Shown: positions 5,307 to 9,445 of the stretch, in pieces
How positions within the stretch are numbered: position 1 is the first letter of the stretch
How the letters are laid out: every line of letters starts with the position of its first letter
Assembly: GCA_032128395.1 (NCBI GenBank)
Contig: JAQBGV010000182.1
Span: forward strand, 1 to 9,445
Length of the DNA stretch: 9,445 nt
DNA from: JAQBGV01 sp032128395
GTDB taxonomy: Bacteria > Planctomycetota > UBA8108 > UBA1146
Reading direction: 5' to 3'
Made by a program: the position numbers and the translations under genes
Notes under the pieces: generated by a model
What the model saw: only the letters and a program-made list of their open reading frames with translations
Database searches by the model: none
Told to the model about the DNA's origin: nothing

Positions 5307-6668
5307 CTACTTCCGGAACGTGTCCGGGGTCTCGGCGTGGAACATCGCCGTTTCCCGGGTGATCAAACCTCGATTGAGCAGTCCGCGGATCGAGTCATCC
5401 ATCGTGCTCATCCCCTGTTTCTTGCCGGTCTGAAGAACCGAGATGAGCTGGTAGGTCCGGCACTCCCGAATCAGGTTTCCCACGGCCGGGGTCGAGAACA
5501 TGACCTCGATCGCCGGTTCCACCCCCAGACCGTCCGCGCGGGTGAGGAGCTGCTGCGAGATCACCCCTCGCATCGACTCGGAGACCATCGCTCGGATCTG
5601 ATCCTGCTCCCGCGGCGGGAAGACATCGATGATCCGGTCGATCGAACGAACCGCATTGGTCGTGTGGAGGGTGCCGATGACCAAGTGACCGGTCTCGGCC
5701 GCGGTGATCGCCATCGAAATCGTTTCGAGGTCACGCATTTCCCCCACCATGATCACGTCGGGATCGGCGCGCATCGCCGAACGGAGCGCGGAGGCGAATG
5801 ACGCGGTGTGACGGCGGACGTGCCGCTGATTCACGTTGCAGTTCTTCGGCTCGAAGATGAATTCGATCGGGTCCTCGACCGTGACGATGTGGTCGTGGCG
5901 GTCTTCGTTGATCAAGTCGATGAGCGCGGCCATGGTCGATGACTTGCCACTCCCCGCCGGTCCAGTGACGAGCACGATCCCCTGGTTGTAATGGGTGAAC
6001 CGCCTCAGGACATCGGGGAGGTGCAGCTCAGCGAGGGTTGGCACGTGATCCGGAATCATCCGGAAGACGCAGTCCCACCCCTTCCGCTGCCGGTACACGT
6101 TCGTTCGGTAGCGGCCGTGGTCTTCCCGCTCGAAGCAGAAATCGAAGTCGAGATGCTCGGAAGCCTCCTCCCACTCCCGCTCGGTGAGAAGGTCTCGGAT
6201 CGCCCGCTCGGTTATTTCCGCCGTCAGGACCGGATGCTGCACCCGCACCAACACTCCGTGAATCCGGAGCATCGGCGGCACATCGACTTGGAAGTGGAAG
6301 TCGGACGCCCCGATCTTGCGGGCGCGGGCCAAGTATTCGCCGAGCGGCTTCCCGACCAGGTCGCGCCAGTCTTGTTGCGCCACTTGGTCCGGCGTCAGCG
6401 CCCCTTCCGGTGGCGGTACAGTCGGAACGTGCTCTGTCGCGGAGGTGTCTCCGTCGGCGAGTCGCTCCTCGACCTTCTTCCTGATCTGAGTCGCGTGCTT
6501 TTCTGAAACCCGCCCCGCTTCGACTAGGAACGAAGCGAGATCCCCTCCAGCCGGAAGCTCGGAGAGCGACCGACGGAGTTGTTCCTCGGTCAGCAGGTTG
6601 TTCTTCAGCGCGATCTTGCCGAAGAGCTGGTCCGCTGGGCTGGGGCGGACTCCTGGCTGGTCGGACAT
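5307..6668 (-). CDS. pilT: PilT/PilU-family ATPase with an N-terminal extension
   Basis: This second pilus-retraction-type ATPase (453 residues) is nearly 100 residues longer than its neighbour. The extra N-terminal part (about 12-68) begins DQLFGKIALKNNLLTEEQLR and resembles the small helical domain found ahead of some GspE/MshE and PilT proteins. A Pro-rich linker (about 70-95) follows. The motor domain has Walker A GPAGSGKSS (236-244), with a final Ser instead of Thr, VEDPIEF (264-270), Walker B around VIMVGEMRD (305-313), the His box starting TLHTTN (333-338) and the PilT-like VGNLIRE (396-402). The frame is open further upstream to an ATG at 6764, but the ATG at 6668 is preferred: a GGGGAG stretch lies upstream and the recognisable domain starts just after it. 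By analogy with PilT-PilU pairs, one motor may depend on the other, but which one is PilU-like is not clear. Tandem duplication is likely. Confidence 0.88.
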   Translation of the reverse strand: MSDQPGVRPSPADQLFGKIALKNNLLTEEQLRRSLSELPAGGDLASFLVEAGRVSEKHATQIRKKVEERLADGDTSATEHVPTVPPPEGALTPDQVAQQDWRDLVGKPLGEYLARARKIGASDFHFQVDVPPMLRIHGVLVRVQHPVLTAEITERAIRDLLTEREWEEASEHLDFDFCFEREDHGRYRTNVYRQRKGWDCVFRMIPDHVPTLAELHLPDVLRRFTHYNQGIVLVTGPAGSGKSSTMAALIDLINEDRHDHIVTVEDPIEFIFEPKNCNVNQRHVRRHTASFASALRSAMRADPDVIMVGEMRDLETISMAITAAETGHLVIGTLHTTNAVRSIDRIIDVFPPREQDQIRAMVSESMRGVISQQLLTRADGLGVEPAIEVMFSTPAVGNLIRECRTYQLISVLQTGKKQGMSTMDDSIRGLLNRGLITRETAMFHAETPDTFRK

Positions 6669-6815
6669 GCGGGCTCCCCGGGCTCTCTGGAGTGGCTTCA
6701 GTTCTATCCTTGCGACGCGCTTCCCCGAGCGGAGGAGGTCCGACATGCCGATCGAAAGTTCCATTGTCGGGGAGAGGCGAAAGACTCCTCGGTCATCAGC
6801 GATCGCGAAGCAGTC

Positions 6816-6843
6816 ATGATAGGGATCGGCCCCAGGTTCGCAA
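6816..6843 (-). promoter_or_regulatory. Putative sigma-70 promoter for the pilT-pilT-waaF genes
   Basis: On the minus strand TTGCGA (6843-6838; 4 of 6 to the -35 consensus) is followed after 16 bases by TATCAT (6821-6816; 5 of 6 to the -10 consensus). It lies in the 226-base gap between the rfaE2 stop and the PilT homologue, about 150 bases ahead of the start at 6668. The longest gap in the minus-strand series makes this the natural place for an internal promoter. No terminator is visible after rfaE2, so readthrough is also possible. Confidence 0.45.
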
Positions 6844-6894
6844 GCGGGTCAGGTACGCGAGAATCCGAGGGGAACCCAACGTTTCGCTGAGAAA

Positions 6895-7392
6895 TCACTC
6901 TCGGGCGGGGCGCCCCGCGGCACGAACCCGGTCGATGATCGAGGATGTCGAGGATCCCTCGCGAAAATCGACGAGCACGACCCGTCCCCCTCCCGCCTCG
7001 ACGATCTCCCGGCCGACCACGACCTTGTCCGCGTAGTCACGCCCCTTGACGAGTACGTCGGGCAACAGCGACTCGACCAGCCGCGCCGGGGTCTGCTCAT
7101 CGAAGAAGACGATATGATCGACCGCGCTGAGTCCGCTGAGCACCCGTGCACGTTCGTCGGCGGTCAGGATCGGGCGCCCCTCCCCCTTCTGCTCCCGAAT
7201 CGACAAATCGGAGTTCAGGCCGACGACGAGCAGATGGCCGAGGGCACGCGCTTGCTCGAGAAGCTGAACGTGTCCGGCGTGAAGGATGTCGAAGCATCCG
7301 TTCGTAAAAACCACTCGCTGGTCGGAGGCGCGCTCACGAATCAAGATGTCCTGCAACTCGCGAAGGCTACGCACCTTCGAGGGGTGCCTCAC
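6895..7392 (-). CDS. rfaE2: D-glycero-beta-D-manno-heptose 1-phosphate adenylyltransferase
   Basis: This enzyme joins heptose 1-phosphate to AMP from ATP, giving ADP-D-glycero-D-manno-heptose, the activated sugar for the LPS inner core. The 165-residue cytidylyltransferase-fold protein has the nucleotide-binding motif NGCFDILHAGH (31-41), containing the H-x-G-H signature (38-41). It also has GLNSDLSI (58-65), KGEGRPI (69-75) and KGRDY (116-120), and ends with the substrate-loop STSSII (148-153; usually ISTT-like). In enterobacteria this activity is the C-terminal half of the fused HldE; here it is a separate gene. The start is a GTG at 7392, which makes the gene overlap the end of rfaE1 by 26 bases. 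A G-rich GGGAG region precedes it. A second GTG at 7374 is possible but has its AAGG too close. It is likely translated together with rfaE1. Confidence 0.92.
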   Translation of the reverse strand: MRHPSKVRSLRELQDILIRERASDQRVVFTNGCFDILHAGHVQLLEQARALGHLLVVGLNSDLSIREQKGEGRPILTADERARVLSGLSAVDHIVFFDEQTPARLVESLLPDVLVKGRDYADKVVVGREIVEAGGGRVVLVDFREGSSTSSIIDRVRAAGRPARE

Positions 7393-8398
7393 CCCCCGCT
7401 CCCGCTGCGGCCTGCTCGATCTCCCAGAGCTCGACCGGTGTCACCCCGATCTTCGACACTTCGATGCCAGCCCCAAGATTCGCGAGCCGCACTGCATCCT
7501 CGATCGACCAACCGGCCGCGGCCGCGAGACCGAGCAGGCTGAGGACCATGTCCCCTGCTCCTGCGACATCGGTGACCGAGCGGACCCGCGTCGGGAACGC
7601 CCGCGACTCCCCGCCGCGCGAGACTAGATGGATTCCATCGCGGTCGAGAGTCAAGACCGCGTGGTCGAGATCGAGCTCCTCGATCAATCGCTCCCCCGCC
7701 GCGCGCGCGTTCGCTTCGTCAGAGGCGACGATTCCGGTGGCCTGTTCTGTTTCGTAGCGATTCGGGCAAATCAGCCAGGCGCCGCGGTACCTCTGGTAGT
7801 CGACGCTCCGCCCCGGGTCGATGAGGACCGGAATTCCCGCTGCACGACCCCTCGCCACCAGGGTCTCGATCAGTCCTGGGGTCAGGAGCCCCTTCTCGTA
7901 GTCGGAGAGGAGGATCGCGCGCGGTGGATCCGCCGCGGAGAGACTTCGGTCGCAACGATCTAGGACCCCCGACATCTCGTCGTCCGTCGCGGGGCGATCT
8001 TCCTCCCAGTCGACTCGAAGAACCTGTTGGCGCGCTCGGCTCGCATGTTGCACCCCACCGAGCAGTCGGGTCTTTCGCGTCGTCGGCCGCCCCTCGCAGA
8101 CGAGCAGCCCCTCCGGGTCGACACCGAGGGAGGAGAACCGAGCCGAGAGTACGCCCCCCGCTTCATCCGCCCCGATCAGCCCGCAAACATCGACCCGAGC
8201 GCGCAGAGTGACCAGGTTCTCGACCACGGATCCGGCCCCCCCCGAGCGGTGTTCGCGATGACTCACGCGAAGAACGGGGACCGGGGCTTCCGGTGAGATC
8301 CGGGAGACGTCACCCCAGAGGTACTCATCGAGGATCAGGTCCCCGACGACGAGGATTCTCGGGGAGCCCAAGGTCTTCAAGGATGGGATCGAGCTCAC
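7367..8398 (-). CDS. rfaE1: D-glycero-beta-D-manno-heptose-7-phosphate kinase
   Basis: This PfkB-family sugar kinase phosphorylates heptose 7-phosphate at C1 with ATP, giving the 1,7-bisphosphate, which a phosphatase (GmhB, not in this window) then trims for RfaE2. The protein has 343 residues, near the usual 320-340. ILVVGDLILDEYLWGD (15-30) is the characteristic RfaE N-terminus. The first PfkB signature region contains GGAGSVVENL (53-62), where many homologues read GGAANVA. The second signature, DVAGAGDMV (277-285), supplies the catalytic base Asp283. The GTG at 8398 is chosen because it follows AGGAGG (8408-8403) by 4 bases and because the RfaE-like sequence begins just after it. The same frame stays open upstream only as a shadow of the preceding gene. 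It overlaps that gene as GTGA and rfaE2 by 26 bases, indicating a coupled cluster. Confidence 0.92.
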   Translation of the reverse strand: MSSIPSLKTLGSPRILVVGDLILDEYLWGDVSRISPEAPVPVLRVSHREHRSGGAGSVVENLVTLRARVDVCGLIGADEAGGVLSARFSSLGVDPEGLLVCEGRPTTRKTRLLGGVQHASRARQQVLRVDWEEDRPATDDEMSGVLDRCDRSLSAADPPRAILLSDYEKGLLTPGLIETLVARGRAAGIPVLIDPGRSVDYQRYRGAWLICPNRYETEQATGIVASDEANARAAGERLIEELDLDHAVLTLDRDGIHLVSRGGESRAFPTRVRSVTDVAGAGDMVLSLLGLAAAAGWSIEDAVRLANLGAGIEVSKIGVTPVELWEIEQAAAGAGGEAPLEGA

Positions 8399-9381
8399 CG
8401 ATCCTCCTCGAGTGCGAGGAGCACCCCGGCTCGGAAGAGTGGGATCAGTAGCTCGTGGTGTCCGGTGATGGCGATCCCGCGGGCGACCGGCCGGGAGAGG
8501 ACGTTCACCGAGGTGCGATAGTGGCGCAGCATGTCGAAGTTGATCGCGGTGATTCCCTCGAGGGGATGACCGAGATTGCGAGCGATGTTGACGACCTTGA
8601 GAAAAACCTCCGGGAGGAGCACCGCCGAGCCGACATTCCACCAGCAGCCACCGGCGAGATCGTCCGCGTGCGCGGCGAGGATCTTGTAATCGATCGAACT
8701 CGCCTCCCCGAGAGCACCGTCGAGCACACCCGGATGCATGTGGACCACATCCGTGCCGAGCCCGACGTGCACGGTGCACGGCGCGCCGACCCGAGCGGCA
8801 GCTGCGAGGAGCGAGAGGTCTCGGTGCGGTAGACCCTCCCTCTCGATCCACTCTCCGAGCGCTTGCCCGAGCCCTACCCCTTCGGCCGAACGGGCGGCGG
8901 CGATGCGGAACGCCTCCGCAGTCTCCTCCGCCATCCCGAAACTTCCATCCGCGATGTTCGAGGCGACGTCCTCGGAGGTCTCACCGATCCACGCAAGTTC
9001 GAGGTCGTGGATCGCGGTCGCCCCATTCATCGCAAAGCCGGTGACGACTCCGCGCTCGAGGAGGTCGATGAGGGCCGGTCCCTGCGCGACTTTCACCACG
9101 TGTCCGCCCATCGCCGCCCACACCGGACGCCCCGCCCGGTGGGAGGTGACGACGGCATCGATCGCAGCCCGCAACTCAATCCCTGCGAGGATCGACGGGA
9201 GGGAACGGATCAGGTCGGCGATGCTGCCTCTCGGGTCCACGAGGGTCCCAAAATCCTCTTGGCGAACGAGGTTCCGCCGCTCCCGGATCGGAATCGAGCG
9301 GATTCCGGAGAGGTCGAGAGGACCCCGACGATTCTGGATGGGGTCGCGCCGCGCAGGACGGCGCGGCTCGGGGGTCGGCAC
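8395..9381 (-). CDS. Deoxyhypusine-synthase-like protein of unknown role, linked to heptose genes
   Basis: The 328-residue protein resembles the deoxyhypusine synthase fold (NAD-dependent; the archaeal and eukaryotic enzyme transfers aminobutyl from spermidine to eIF5A). The supporting stretches are MGGHVVKV (91-98) with the helix after it, NGATAIHDLELA (119-130), a TSEDV loop (135-139), TVHVGLGTDVVHMHP (203-217) and GHHELLIP (307-314). The active-site loop bearing the catalytic lysine of true synthases (S-W-G-K-like) is not evident, and bacteria generally lack the eIF5A substrate, so the reaction is probably different. The first 40 residues are basic and Pro/Arg-rich, possibly disordered. 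The GTG at 9381 is chosen for its AAAGGA ribosome site 6 bases upstream; a TTG at 9396 is in frame, and the frame stays open to the right edge. Its stop overlaps the rfaE1 start as GTGA, so it is probably co-translated with the heptose pathway. Family placement is moderately certain; function is unknown. Confidence 0.6.
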   Translation of the reverse strand: MPTPEPRRPARRDPIQNRRGPLDLSGIRSIPIRERRNLVRQEDFGTLVDPRGSIADLIRSLPSILAGIELRAAIDAVVTSHRAGRPVWAAMGGHVVKVAQGPALIDLLERGVVTGFAMNGATAIHDLELAWIGETSEDVASNIADGSFGMAEETAEAFRIAAARSAEGVGLGQALGEWIEREGLPHRDLSLLAAAARVGAPCTVHVGLGTDVVHMHPGVLDGALGEASSIDYKILAAHADDLAGGCWWNVGSAVLLPEVFLKVVNIARNLGHPLEGITAINFDMLRHYRTSVNVLSRPVARGIAITGHHELLIPLFRAGVLLALEEDR

Positions 9382-9387
9382 AAAGGG

Positions 9388-9393
9388 TCCTTT
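9388..9393 (-). promoter_or_regulatory. Ribosome binding site deciding the start of the deoxyhypusine-synthase-like gene
   Basis: AAAGGA on the minus strand lies 6 bases before the GTG at 9381. The in-frame TTG at 9396 has no comparable site, so the GTG is preferred. Confidence 0.55.
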
Positions 9394-9445
9394 CAATCCG
9401 TCGAGGCGGTCATGGTACCAGGGGGCGGAGGGAGAATACCTCTCC

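Noticed and set aside
3869..5362. Long plus-strand open frame (497 codons) opposite pilT
   Set aside because: It is antisense to a clear PilT gene with all motor motifs. Its translation is Arg/Asp/Leu-rich with no domain, as expected for a high-GC shadow.
6669..6764. Upstream starts (6764 or 6746) for the extended PilT homologue
   Set aside because: The added residues are basic and domain-free, and neither ATG has a good ribosome site. The ATG at 6668 directly precedes the recognisable domain.
8399..8851. Longer upstream start for rfaE1
   Set aside because: The extension is an Arg-rich shadow of the overlapping gene. The GTG at 8398 has AGGAGG in front and begins just before the RfaE N-terminal motif.
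9393..9445. 3' end of another minus-strand gene at the right edge
   Set aside because: Two minus-strand frames are open from the edge and stop at 9410-9412 or 9393-9395, and either could be a gene end. About 11-17 codons are too few to identify or choose between them.
1..9445. CRISPR array, insertion sequence or defence system
   Set aside because: No regularly spaced repeats, transposase, terminal inverted repeats or defence-family motifs are visible. The only mobile element is the group II intron end.

Overview
The window comes from a high-GC, Gram-negative bacterium. It carries genes for lipopolysaccharide inner-core heptose synthesis, two type IV pilus retraction ATPases and an Mrp-type Fe-S carrier ATPase. 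GTG starts and 4-base gene overlaps are frequent. The gene mix and the N-terminally extended PilT would fit Planctomycetota or a related or uncultured Gram-negative lineage, but nothing here fixes the phylum.

Left part (1-1249). The first 138 bases are the 5' end of a group II intron on the minus strand, running off the left edge. It sits directly after a strong intrinsic terminator hairpin (145-179) and its short T-tract. Upstream on the same strand is a small thioredoxin-fold protein (457-822) that has lost the first cysteine of its CxxC. Its 5' flank (838-1050) is an almost unbroken chain of small hairpins. Two of these pair fully only on the minus strand, because they use G-U pairs. This is the best candidate in the window for an undescribed element.

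Middle (1250-3187, plus strand). A probable exported protein of unknown function overlaps mrp by 4 bases. mrp is split into two frames at a run of eight C followed by thirteen G in its linker. Either there is a one-base sequence error or the tract is genuinely slippery.

Right part (3198-9381, minus strand). In transcription order the genes are: a deoxyhypusine-synthase-like protein; rfaE1 (heptose-7-phosphate kinase); rfaE2 (heptose-1-phosphate adenylyltransferase); a 226-base gap with a plausible sigma-70 promoter; a PilT-family ATPase with an N-terminal extension; a second canonical PilT; and waaF (heptosyltransferase II). RfaE1 and RfaE2 make ADP-heptose and WaaF consumes it, so one surface-glycan pathway brackets the two pilus motors. 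Most junctions overlap or are only a few bases apart, which suggests translational coupling. waaF and mrp converge with only 10 bases between them.
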